A stretch of DNA of 64,000 nucleotides. It comes from Nostoc foliaceum FACHB-393. Lineage in GTDB: Bacteria; Cyanobacteriota; Cyanobacteriia; Cyanobacteriales; Nostocaceae. Made by a program: the position numbers and the translations under genes. Positions 55,061 to 62,177 of this stretch are shown here, piece by piece (the stretch's first letter is position 1; each line of letters begins with the position of its first letter). The notes under the pieces are model-generated. The model searched no databases. It had not been told where the DNA came from and saw nothing but the letters and a program-made list of their open reading frames with translations. The DNA is taken from positions 107,434 to 171,433 of the forward strand of contig NZ_JACJTD010000012.1 in the NCBI RefSeq assembly GCF_014698505.1, in the 5' to 3' direction.

Positions 55061-55789
55061 TTAACAAGATCCCAACAAACTATAGAGTCGTTGAGCATCA
55101 CGAATAGCGTGTCCATCGGGGTCGTTGTTGAAATACATGTAAACGTCAATCTCCTGCGTCAGAAATGAACGGATACGTTCAACCCATGTACATAACTCTT
55201 CATCGCTATAGCCAATATCCCATTGCCCGCTATGCATACGGATGTATGTCCAAGGGGCAGTCAAACAGACATCAAGAGGAACTGTTGGGCTTACAGGTAA
55301 GCAAAGGGCTACACCTGCACTTTCCAATAGTTTGTAAACTTGGGGTATCAGCCAGCTTGTGTGACGGAATTCAACTGTAAATCGTTGTTGTGGGTAGGTT
55401 TGCAGTAATTCCAAAAATGGCTGAAGACGCTCAATATTTCTGTGCCAAGTATGAGGAAATTGAAATAAAATAGGGCCGAGCTTTTCTTGCAATCCAGATG
55501 CCCGTTCCATCAGGCGAGATAGTGGTTCTATCGGGTCTTTTAACTTTTTCATGTGGGTGAGATAACGGCTACCTTTGACGGAAAAAACAAAGTTAGATGG
55601 TGTTTGTTTGTGCCAAGCTTCAAACACAGACCGTTCTGGTAGACGATAAAAGGAAAAGTTAATTTCTACAGTAGAAAAGTGTTGAGTGTAAAATGATAGG
55701 TGCTCGCCGCTAGGTATATGTGGTGGATAGAAAATGTCCATCCAATGTTTATAAACCCAACCACTAGTACCAATTTGTAACTCACTCAT
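55061..55789 (-). CDS. DUF72 (YecE-like) protein
   Basis: 242 aa. Family start LQIGTSGWVYKHWMDIFYP, then TVEINFSFYRLP, FSVKGSRYLTHMKKL, GPILFQFP, FTVEFRHTSWL and YMYFNNDPDGHA. The family has a TIM-barrel fold and no established reaction. Monocistronic by position. Complete length. Confidence 0.9.
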   Translation of the reverse strand: MSELQIGTSGWVYKHWMDIFYPPHIPSGEHLSFYTQHFSTVEINFSFYRLPERSVFEAWHKQTPSNFVFSVKGSRYLTHMKKLKDPIEPLSRLMERASGLQEKLGPILFQFPHTWHRNIERLQPFLELLQTYPQQRFTVEFRHTSWLIPQVYKLLESAGVALCLPVSPTVPLDVCLTAPWTYIRMHSGQWDIGYSDEELCTWVERIRSFLTQEIDVYMYFNNDPDGHAIRDAQRLYSLLGSC

Positions 55790-55871
55790 TCTGCTGCCTC
55801 AGGTACGCTATTCTCTTATCAACTACTAAGCCAAAGCGACTAACATAGCCTGAAACAGTTTTGACCATTTT

Positions 55872-56099
55872 TTAAGATGCTATCATTCCTTTTAAAGCTA
55901 GTATTTTATGACTGAAGTTGTGGAGTTGTAATTGAATCCAATTACCGCCTTTAGCTATACATTGATAGCATATATCTCCATAACCTTCGCCTTGGTCATT
56001 ACATATAATTAATCTGGCTTCATGCGTCTGAAAGTTTTGCTGGCAAATTAAACATACTTGCCTACTTTTGCCAGTATTGCATTCTATCTGATATTTCAT
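55872..56099 (-). CDS. Small zinc-ribbon-like hypothetical protein
   Basis: 75 aa. Two CxxC pairs, Cys16/Cys19 and Cys44/Cys47, with Cys33 and His26 between, suggest a treble-clef or zinc-ribbon fold. An ATG at 56099 is preceded by AGGATAAG. No specific family recognised. Followed by the DUF72 gene in the same direction, 82 bp away. Confidence 0.6.
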   Translation of the reverse strand: MKYQIECNTGKSRQVCLICQQNFQTHEARLIICNDQGEGYGDICYQCIAKGGNWIQLQLHNFSHKILALKGMIAS

Positions 56100-56520
56100 G
56101 CTTCTTATCCTTATTGGATCAATTTAAATTAAGCGATAATTAAGATATATATTCTTATATCTAAAATTTTTGAAAGTATACATCTATAAAATGAAGTGTA
56201 TATTAATTTTAGATTATTAAGTTTAAATGTGATATACAATACAATTTACTCTCTGAGAATAAAAATACTTATAATTCTTATTGTTTACTTATTTTTTAAA
56301 GTAAAAAAATGATCACAATCTCAGAGGATGTTTAAAAAGTCCTGTTGTTGGTAGCAAAAAGTTTTAGATCCCCCTAAATCCCCCTTAAAAAGGAGGACTT
56401 TGAGAGGTTTTTGCCCTCCTTTTTAAGGGGGTTGGGGGAGCTGAGTACGTAAATCCTTTATGCTTGAGTGCTGGTTCATTTGAGTAATTTATCAATAGCT
56501 GTGGCATAGCACAGCCTCAG
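56100..56520. other. Intergenic region with C-rich hairpin repeat
   Basis: AT-rich DNA, then at about 56370-56445 the repeat CCCCCTTAAAAAGGAGG...CCTCCTTTTTAAGGGGG, a long inverted repeat. No gene seen. Confidence 0.5.
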
Positions 56521-57168
56521 CTATTGGTAAATTGAACCATCAGGCATAATTGCCCCTGCTAAGTTAGTACCAACTAGTTTAACCAGAAGGCGCTCACCAG
56601 AGCGAATCCGCGCTCCCGTTAAGTCGGCTCCTCGCAAGTCAGCCCCACTGAGATCCGCTCCAATCAAATTAGCAGCGCGTAAATTTGCCTCCCTGAGATC
56701 CGCTAAAAGTAGGTTTGCTCGAAATAAATTTGCTTCAGACAAATTCGCACCTCTGAGGTTGACTTTGTGCATAAAAGTATCGCTGAGATTAGCACCGCTC
56801 AAATTGGCATAACTCAGATTTCTCCCAGATAAGTCTTTATTGCTCAAATTTGCCCGACTGTAGTCTTTGCCACTCAAGTCTGAGTTTTGCTTTGGTGGTT
56901 TCTGGGTTGTTTGAGATGGTTTTTCCTGTTGAGGTGGCGGTGAGTGATATGTGGTTTGATGTTTGGTTTTTAGAGAGCGCAATTTTTCACGAGCTTCATT
57001 TATGGCTTTCAGCTTGTCTTGTGCTTTCTGCTGTAAACGGAGATTGTCTTTGGGAATGCGATCGGGATGCCAAACAAAGACTAAATCTTTGTAAGCCTGG
57101 TTCACTTCGTCAAGTGTTGCCCCAGGCTCTAATTCCAAAACTCTATAGTACTGCTCCAGATCGCTCAT
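56521..57168 (-). CDS. DnaJ-domain protein with pentapeptide repeats
   Basis: 215 aa. J domain at 1-70 with the HPD motif at residues 34-36, so it should stimulate an Hsp70. A Gln/Pro/Ser-rich linker (70-98) is followed by about 20 pentapeptide repeats A(D/N)LxG from about 100 to 205, forming a right-handed quadrilateral helix. Such J-pentapeptide fusions are mainly cyanobacterial. The repeats probably recognise a client or scaffold. Confidence 0.88.
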   Translation of the reverse strand: MSDLEQYYRVLELEPGATLDEVNQAYKDLVFVWHPDRIPKDNLRLQQKAQDKLKAINEAREKLRSLKTKHQTTYHSPPPQQEKPSQTTQKPPKQNSDLSGKDYSRANLSNKDLSGRNLSYANLSGANLSDTFMHKVNLRGANLSEANLFRANLLLADLREANLRAANLIGADLSGADLRGADLTGARIRSGERLLVKLVGTNLAGAIMPDGSIYQ

Positions 57169-57320
57169 ACGATATTTTGGTGGACAATCAAGTTAATTAT
57201 GAGTGATGGAGCCATCTATTCGCTGCATCATTATGTCATTGATCATGTGGCATTGGGCATGGGGCATTGGGAAGAGGAGGCAGAAGTTCTTTAATTTTGA
57301 ATTTTGAATTGATTGCTCCC

Positions 57321-57815
57321 TCATCTCCCCATCTCCCCATTTCTCCATCGCGCGATCGCTCTCAAATATGCTGAAACTGGAATCTGATAAATTTCAATCA
57401 CAATCCAAACAATAATTGATAAATGTGATAAGAAAGTTAATATAGTCCAAATATATGGCATCCAGGTAATGGGTTCTTTGAGATTAGCAGGAAAATAGTA
57501 AGCTACTATGCCAATTAGAGTAGTGGGAAGAATTACAAAAACTGCTGCTGCTAGTCCATAACCCCAACCTAATTCCACACCTTCCAACTGGCCTTCTGTC
57601 CAACTAAACCCATTCCACCGCCAAATTAAGGGTGGTTGCCTAGAAGGCATCTTGATTTGCTGTAGTTCTAAGTTGACTGTAAAAATCTCTTGGCAAAAGT
57701 CACAAGCCATAGCTTCCATCAATGGCATGTGAGAAATCTTACCTATCCGACAGACTGGGCAGGGGTAAACTCCATAATAGTCGAAAGATTGGGCTAAGAT
57801 TTTGGAACTGGGCAT
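57321..57815 (-). CDS. Zinc-ribbon membrane protein of unknown function
   Basis: 164 aa. N-terminal zinc ribbon with Cys19-x2-Cys22 and Cys38-x2-Cys41, then two transmembrane segments (GYGLAAAVFVILPTTLIGIV and IWTILTFLSHLSIIVWIVI). Conserved-looking but not recognised. The C-terminus ends near a HIP1 site. Confidence 0.65.
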   Translation of the reverse strand: MPSSKILAQSFDYYGVYPCPVCRIGKISHMPLMEAMACDFCQEIFTVNLELQQIKMPSRQPPLIWRWNGFSWTEGQLEGVELGWGYGLAAAVFVILPTTLIGIVAYYFPANLKEPITWMPYIWTILTFLSHLSIIVWIVIEIYQIPVSAYLRAIARWRNGEMGR

Positions 57816-58026
57816 AATGAAACTGAATGATCCTAAAAAGTTGATCTGGTCAATGAGGACTTGGGCAAGAATAATGTATGGCGATCATCAATTGTCTGCA
57901 ATAAGCTTTCGCAAGATGAGATGACAAGTCAGGAGAATTATATATTTTAACTTCTCAATTCTGGTTACTGGTCTTGACTCCCACAGTTGTACTGAGTCTA
58001 TCGCTTTTTTATGTTTTGTGGGGGTC

Positions 58027-58055
58027 TTGACACCGCCTACTCTTCCTGTTAATGT
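58027..58055 (+). promoter_or_regulatory. Candidate sigma-70-type promoter of the aroF leader
   Basis: TTGACA at 58027-58032, a 17-bp spacer, and TAATGT at 58050-58055. Transcription would start near 58062, about 40 nt before the first leader peptide ORF. Confidence 0.5.
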
Positions 58056-58103
58056 TACCTTACATAGGTATAGTTTTTACGTTTTCCAGCAAAAGCCCCG
58101 CAA

Positions 58104-58160
58104 ATGCTTAAGACAAACTCCTACTTTTATTTTTGGTTTAGGGTGGTTCACCGGGAGTGA
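58104..58160 (+). CDS. Aromatic leader peptide 1 of the aroF attenuator
   Basis: 18 residues, MLKTNSYFYFWFRVVHRE, then TGA. Residues 7-12 are an uninterrupted Tyr-Phe-Tyr-Phe-Trp-Phe run. The last codons contain the 5' arm (58143-58155) of a 13-bp antiterminator, so a ribosome stalled at the aromatic run leaves that arm free, while one reaching the stop covers it. No strong Shine-Dalgarno sequence is visible, which is not unusual in cyanobacteria. Too short to be found by length-limited gene calling. Confidence 0.8.
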   Translation: MLKTNSYFYFWFRVVHRE

Positions 58161-58217
58161 ATTGAGTTTCCTAATGGAAACCGCCCGGTGAACCGCAGAG
58201 TCCCCTCTGCGGTTTTT
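58143..58217 (+). terminator. Attenuator 1: antiterminator and intrinsic terminator
   Basis: Terminator: CCGCAGAG (58193-58200), loop TCCC, CTCTGCGG (58205-58212), then TTTTTG and a further T-run. Antiterminator: 58143-58155 (GTGGTTCACCGGG) with 58184-58196 (CCCGGTGAACCGC), 13 pairs including one G-U, which takes four bases of the terminator's 5' arm. A small hairpin GTTTCC/GGAAAC (58166-58171/58176-58181) fills the antiterminator loop. The two structures are mutually exclusive. Confidence 0.8.
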
Positions 58218-58243
58218 GTTTTTTTAAGGAGAATTTCATCGTC

Positions 58244-58306
58244 ATGACTTATTTCAGTAACTGGTTTTATAGCTTTTACTTTTGGCCCAGAGTAAGTTCC
58301 GGGTAA
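58244..58306 (+). CDS. Aromatic leader peptide 2 of the aroF attenuator
   Basis: 20 residues, MTYFSNWFYS followed by FYFWPRVSSG, then TAA. Nine of the first 14 residues are aromatic (Y3, F4, W7, F8, Y9, F11, Y12, F13, W14). An AAGGAG ribosome binding site lies 12 nt upstream. The final codons (AAGTTCCGGG, 58294-58303) are the 5' arm of a perfect 10-bp antiterminator. It begins 27 nt after the first terminator's stem. Confidence 0.85.
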   Translation: MTYFSNWFYSFYFWPRVSSG

Positions 58307-58367
58307 ATAGCGTCATGCCGATGAATCAGAACGCGCCCGGAACTTATCAAAGGTTCCGGGCTTTTTT
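58294..58367 (+). terminator. Attenuator 2: antiterminator and intrinsic terminator
   Basis: Terminator: GCCCGGAAC (58335-58343), loop TTATCAAAG, GTTCCGGGC (58353-58361), then TTTTTT. Antiterminator: AAGTTCCGGG (58294-58303) with CCCGGAACTT (58336-58345), ten perfect pairs that use the whole 5' arm of the terminator. The antiterminator arm ends exactly at the leader stop codon, so a terminating ribosome would mask it. Confidence 0.88.
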
Positions 58368-58415
58368 GTTATCGCAAAATAGTACCCAATACTTAATTTT
58401 TAGGAGAATAGAACC

Positions 58416-59285
58416 ATGATTAATGCCAAACTTGCCGCACAATCCCATCGGAATCACCAGACAATTGTTAAAATCTCAAAAAAAGTCGCTTTCGGGGGCG
58501 AAGAACTGGTAATTATCGGCGGCCCCTGCACTGTTGAAAGCCTAGAACAAATGGAGATAGTCGCCCAAAAGTTATCTACTGCATCCGTGCAAGGGTTGCG
58601 TGGCGGTGTCTACAAACCCCGCACATCTCCCTACGCTTTCCAGGGTATGGGAGAGTCAGGATTGGAGATTTTGGCAAGGGTGCGATCGCATTACAATATG
58701 CCAGTTGTCACCGAGGTAATGTCAATTTCCCAAATTGAAGTAGTCGCCGCCCACGCTGATATGCTTCAAGTTGGTAGTCGCAATATGCAAAACTTCGACT
58801 TGCTCAAAGCTTTGGGACAAGCTGGTAAACCGATACTACTCAAACGTGGTTTAGCAGCGACAATTGAAGAATTCGTTATGGCTGCTGAATATATCCTTAG
58901 CCACGGCAATCCTGATGTGGTGTTGTGCGAAAGAGGTATCCGCAGCTTCGATGATTACACTCGCAATGTCCTAGATTTAGGAGCAGTGGCAGCACTCAAG
59001 CAAATAACCCACTTGCCTGTGATTGTAGATCCTTCCCATGCTGTCGGGAAACGAGAACTAGTAGCACCTGTGGCTAAGGCTGCGATCGCTTGCGGTGCAG
59101 ATGGATTAATTATTGAATGTCATCCAGAACCAGAAAAATCTGTTTCTGATGCCCGTCAAGCACTTTCTTTAGAAGATATGGTGCATTTAGTTGATAGTTT
59201 AAAGCCTGTAGCAACAGCCGTTGGGCGCAGTATATCAGATGTCGGGGCGGGTGTGGAACCTGCCCCGATTTTTTGGGCTGCTTAA
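58416..59285 (+). CDS. aroF: 3-deoxy-7-phosphoheptulonate (DAHP) synthase, type I-beta
   Basis: 289 aa. IGGPCTVESLEQ, LRGGVYKPRTSPYAFQG, KRGLAATIEEF, CERGIR and VDPSHAVGKRE are the family motifs for binding PEP, erythrose 4-phosphate and the metal. It makes the first intermediate of the shikimate pathway to Phe, Tyr and Trp. No N-terminal regulatory (ACT or ferredoxin-like) domain is seen, so feedback inhibition may be weak; control by the tandem attenuator upstream would compensate. A good ribosome binding site (AGGAG, 58402) precedes the ATG. The last 14 residues are encoded by a terminator-like hairpin. Confidence 0.95.
   Translation: MINAKLAAQSHRNHQTIVKISKKVAFGGEELVIIGGPCTVESLEQMEIVAQKLSTASVQGLRGGVYKPRTSPYAFQGMGESGLEILARVRSHYNMPVVTEVMSISQIEVVAAHADMLQVGSRNMQNFDLLKALGQAGKPILLKRGLAATIEEFVMAAEYILSHGNPDVVLCERGIRSFDDYTRNVLDLGAVAALKQITHLPVIVDPSHAVGKRELVAPVAKAAIACGADGLIIECHPEPEKSVSDARQALSLEDMVHLVDSLKPVATAVGRSISDVGAGVEPAPIFWAA
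59242..59274 (+). terminator. Intrinsic terminator inside the 3' end of aroF
   Basis: TCGGGGC (59242-59248) pairs with GCCCCGA (59262-59268), extended inside by GG/CC, and is followed by TTTTTT (59269-59274). It lies before the annotated stop codon (59283-59285), so transcripts ended here would lack a stop. Confidence 0.7.
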
Positions 59286-59287
59286 AT

Positions 59288-59328
59288 TTAGTCATTTTAG
59301 TCATTAGTCATTAATGACTAATGACTTC
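59288..59328. repeat. STRR heptamer repeat and palindrome after aroF
   Basis: TTTAGTCATTTTAGTCATTA and its inverted continuation GTCATTAATGACTAATGACT: heptamer AGTCATT repeats forming a palindrome. Confidence 0.6.
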
Positions 59329-59404
59329 GATTTTCGCACGGCTTTTTATAAAAACGAGCGATCGCAGGAGCTTGCCGGAAAGACAAGCCTTTTAGGAGAG
59401 AGGT

Positions 59405-59668
59405 TTGGAGAGGTCAAAGTATATTGCTTCCATTCGAGAAGTGCTATATTTTGGAGGGCTGGAACAGATTTTGGCAAGCTCACTGCAAATGGAAATTTCT
59501 TTAGATGAGATTGCCAACCAAATTGTAAATGATGAGGAAATCGCGCGATCAATCAAGGCTTTGGCTCGATTGTTGAATATCATCGAGCAAAAGAGAACTT
59601 ACAGGTATCTCAATACGGTTCGGTTAAGGAAAGAGACGCGATTTATCGCCGTCTCTACAAAGGACTGA
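59405..59668 (+). CDS. Uncertain small helical ORF or gene remnant
   Basis: 87 codons from a TTG. The middle (IREVLYFGGLEQILASSLQM, then IANQIVNDEEIARSIKALAR) has coding-like composition and helical character. However, the start lies in a dispersed GAGAGGTTTGGAGAGGTC repeat (also at about 28610) and the last 18 codons lie inside a family A MITE. Probably a remnant of a longer gene. Confidence 0.25.
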   Translation: MERSKYIASIREVLYFGGLEQILASSLQMEISLDEIANQIVNDEEIARSIKALARLLNIIEQKRTYRYLNTVRLRKETRFIAVSTKD

Positions 59669-59744
59669 TTATTGTAAAGACGGCGATTTATCGCCTCTTT
59701 GTGATCTATAACTTTCATCAAAAAACCTTATCCGAACTGTATTG
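59611..59744. repeat. MITE-like element, family A, complete copy 3
   Basis: 134 bp. Left terminus CAATACGGTTCGGTTAAGGA, right terminus the complement of CCTTATCCGAACTGTATTG. Internal inverted arms AGACGCGATTTATCGCCGTC and GACGGCGATTTATCGCCTCT. Same family as 1013-1113 and 13438-13530. Confidence 0.75.
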
Positions 59745-59865
59745 ACAGGTATCTATCATAAAGCTATGGCTATGCCCGCCAAAGGCATCACAGAACTTTT
59801 CGGTCTACTGAATTGAGTTAAAGCTTTCTTGCTTACTGGCTTCTGCCTTGTTGCATCCAAATATG

Positions 59866-60285
59866 TCAAACGTATTGTTCGAGTCCAGCTAAACTAGCAA
59901 CCGTAGAAGCTAAATCGTCTAAATCTATCGGTTTACATCGGTATATATCATAACCTGCTAATAATGCACGATTACGGTCTTCGTCCAAAGCAGATGCCGT
60001 CAGAGCAATAGCTGGAATCTTTCTCCCTCGCTTTTCTTCCAGATTTCTGAGCTTCATGAGCAGTGAGCAGCCGTTTTCATCTGGTAAATAAATGTCACTA
60101 ATCAGAATGTCTGGTTTAAACAATAACATTATTTCTAGAGCCTCGCCTGCTGAAGCAGCGGTGATAACCTCTGCTCCGTCTAATTCAAATAGGAAGCTAA
60201 GTAACGTTCTCGTATCAGGGTCATCATCAACAACGAGCAATCGCAGACCTTGAAAAGACATCGATTGATTAGACATTATTCTCAC
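59866..60285 (-). CDS. Single-domain response regulator (CheY-like)
   Basis: 139 aa, a receiver domain only: acidic triad D20-D21-D22, phospho-acceptor Asp64 (ILISDIYLPDENG), Thr in ALTASAL and Lys in YRCKPID. Stand-alone receivers of this kind often sit in multistep phosphorelays. A start at MSNQ (60276) or MSFQ is also possible. It lies downstream of three Crp/Fnr-like genes on the same strand, with a 16-bp palindrome in between. Confidence 0.87.
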   Translation of the reverse strand: MRIMSNQSMSFQGLRLLVVDDDPDTRTLLSFLFELDGAEVITAASAGEALEIMLLFKPDILISDIYLPDENGCSLLMKLRNLEEKRGRKIPAIALTASALDEDRNRALLAGYDIYRCKPIDLDDLASTVASLAGLEQYV

Positions 60286-60396
60286 CGCCGTCTAGCTCGA
60301 ACACTTGGACTAGTAATTGCATCAAAAGGCACGTGTTTGTAAATGCCATTTGATGCATACTTTACTAAATCTTAATGGAATTAATTAGCAAGCGTC

Positions 60397-60412
60397 TGTC
60401 CGGTTTCGGACA
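60397..60412. promoter_or_regulatory. 16-bp palindrome, candidate operator (site 1)
   Basis: TGTCCGGTTTCGGACA: TGTCCG / CGGACA perfect inverted repeat with centre GTTT. 112 bp upstream of the CheY-like gene and 20 bp after the first Crp/Fnr-like stop codon. Sites 2 and 3 share the pattern. Confidence 0.5.
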
Positions 60413-60432
60413 TAGTAAGGTAAAATCATTAA

Positions 60433-61161
60433 CTAGCCATCGCGCCTTACCTGATTCCCCAGCAACCGAGCAAATTCTTTTTGGATGACTTGATAACACT
60501 CACAGGAAGTTGCTTCCAAATCCCCTCGGTTCAGGATGTTAATTTGACCACGCTGATAGCGAATCATTCCGGCTCGGCTCAGGGTGCTAGCTGCTACTGT
60601 TACACCGGAGCGCCGTACACCCAGCATCTGGGCAATAAATTCTTGGGTCAACAGAAATTCTTCTGATTCCAAACGGTCAGATACTGTTAACAGCCAACGA
60701 GCCAGCCTTTCTTCTAGTGTATGAAGACGGTTGCAGGCACATGATTGTGTAAGTTCGGTATATATAGCTCGTACATAGCGCAGTAGAAGCTTTTGAAGCG
60801 CTCCGCCCCGTTTGAACTCGTTTCGAAGTACATCTGCATCCATCTGCATTCCAGCGCCCGAAATTTGCACAAATGCTTTTGTAGTTGTTGTATTGCCTCC
60901 TAAAATTACTGGGATACCCACCATGCCTTCATTGCTCACAATCCCAACTTCCACTGTCGAACCATCTTCCATAATAGTGACTATAGAAACCACTGCATTT
61001 TGGGGAAAATAGACCTGTGTGATGGGTTCTCCTGGTTCGTAAATGACTTGCCGGGTGGGAAACGAAACTAACTTCAGGTGCGGAACAAGGCGCTCATAAT
61101 CACTGGTTGGCAAAGCCGCGAGTAACTTATTTACTTGCGGCTTAAGAGTGTTTTCGCTCAC
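60433..61161 (-). CDS. Crp/Fnr-type transcriptional regulator (copy 1)
   Basis: 242 aa. N-terminal cNMP-type beta-roll (about 20-145) and C-terminal winged helix (about 150-225; LTQEFIAQMLGVRRSGVTVA is the recognition region). The phosphate-binding GE..RSA segment of true cAMP receptors is replaced by NEGMVGIPVILGGNTTTTKA, so cAMP is unlikely to be the ligand. No Fe-S cysteine set as in Fnr. Closely similar to the next two genes upstream, a tandem triplication. Confidence 0.87.
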   Translation of the reverse strand: MSENTLKPQVNKLLAALPTSDYERLVPHLKLVSFPTRQVIYEPGEPITQVYFPQNAVVSIVTIMEDGSTVEVGIVSNEGMVGIPVILGGNTTTTKAFVQISGAGMQMDADVLRNEFKRGGALQKLLLRYVRAIYTELTQSCACNRLHTLEERLARWLLTVSDRLESEEFLLTQEFIAQMLGVRRSGVTVAASTLSRAGMIRYQRGQINILNRGDLEATSCECYQVIQKEFARLLGNQVRRDG

Positions 61162-61219
61162 TGAACATTAAAAGAAAAATTTGCTGAGAATACTTTAAAT
61201 TAAGTTACTTTTGCGGGTC

Positions 61220-61235
61220 TGTTCGGTTTCGCACA
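61220..61235. promoter_or_regulatory. 16-bp palindrome, candidate operator (site 2)
   Basis: TGTTCGGTTTCGCACA, an imperfect version of TGTnCG-N4-CGnACA. 59 bp upstream of copy 1 and 7 bp after the stop codon of copy 2. Confidence 0.45.
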
Positions 61236-61241
61236 CATAAC

Positions 61242-61988
61242 TCAAAAAAATTTTCTGGCTCGGTTACTGGGCTTCATGCCCAGTAACCGAGCAAATTCCT
61301 TTTGGATGACTTGATGACATTCGCAGGAAGTTGCTTCTAAATCCTCTCGGTTCAGGATGCTAATATGACCGCGTTGGTAGCTGATCATTCCGGCTCGGCT
61401 CAGGGTGCTAGCCGCTACTGTGACACCGGAACGACGTACACCTAGCATCTGGGAGATAAATTCTTGCGTGAGTGGAAAATCTTCTGATTCCAGACGGTCA
61501 GAGACTGTAAGAAGCCAGCGAGCCAGCCGTTCTTCCAGTGTATGGAGACGGTTGCAGGCAGCTCCTTGCGCCAGTTCAGAGTATACAGCTTGTACATAGC
61601 ATAGCAGCAAGGTTTGAAGCGCTCCGCCCAGATTGAACTCGGCTCTCAATACATTTGCATTGATTTGCATCGCAGCACCCGAAATCTGCACAAATGCTGT
61701 TGTGGTTGTGGTGTTGTCTCCTAAAATTACCGGGATACCCACCATGCCTTCATTACTTACTATCCCAACTTCCGCCGTTGAGCCATCTTCCATAGTGGTG
61801 ACTATAGAAACCACTGCCTTATCAGGAAAATAGACTTGTGTAATGGGTTCGGCTGCTGCGTAAAGGATTTGCTGAACTTGGAGCGGAACTAGTTTTAGAT
61901 GAGGGACAAGGCGTTCATAATCACTGGCTGGCAAAGCTGCCAGCAGCTTATTTGGTCGTTGCTGAAAGAGGCTTTTATCTAATGACAT
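61242..61988 (-). CDS. Crp/Fnr-type transcriptional regulator (copy 2)
   Basis: 248 aa. Same organisation as copy 1: beta-roll with GIVSNEGMVGIPVILGDNTT in place of a cAMP-binding cassette and winged helix with SQMLGVRRSGVTVAASTLSR. ATG at 61988 with GGAGAGTGA upstream. Its 5' flank (62066-62093) repeats a motif present upstream of copy 3, showing that the duplication included promoter DNA. Confidence 0.87.
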   Translation of the reverse strand: MSLDKSLFQQRPNKLLAALPASDYERLVPHLKLVPLQVQQILYAAAEPITQVYFPDKAVVSIVTTMEDGSTAEVGIVSNEGMVGIPVILGDNTTTTTAFVQISGAAMQINANVLRAEFNLGGALQTLLLCYVQAVYSELAQGAACNRLHTLEERLARWLLTVSDRLESEDFPLTQEFISQMLGVRRSGVTVAASTLSRAGMISYQRGHISILNREDLEATSCECHQVIQKEFARLLGMKPSNRARKFF

Positions 61989-62065
61989 TAGAAGTCACTC
62001 TCCTTAAGGTAGGTGACTTTAGAAAAGCCAACTCAGGGCACAAGGAAAGAATTTCAGAATTTGAT

Positions 62066-62093
62066 CCTAATGTCGAAAGGTGTATTCTCTAAA
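62066..62093. repeat. Duplicated upstream motif of Crp/Fnr-like copy 2
   Basis: CCTAATGTCGAAAGGTGTAT followed by TCTCTAAA. Matches CCTAATGTCAAAAGGTGTAT with TTTCTAAA at 62989-63016, upstream of copy 3. Both lie about 80-100 bp before the start codons. Confidence 0.6.
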
Positions 62094-62144
62094 GGAACAC
62101 GGGAAAAATCTAAAAAATCTTAAATGAACACACTTCTTAGAGTC

Positions 62145-62160
62145 TGTACGAAACCGTACA
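62145..62160. promoter_or_regulatory. 16-bp palindrome, candidate operator (site 3)
   Basis: TGTACGAAACCGTACA: TGTACG / CGTACA perfect inverted repeat, centre AAAC. Compared with site 1 the fourth base and its partner have changed together (C-G to A-T), preserving symmetry. 157 bp upstream of copy 2. Confidence 0.5.
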
Positions 62161-62177
62161 TAGCAGCTCAAAAAAAA

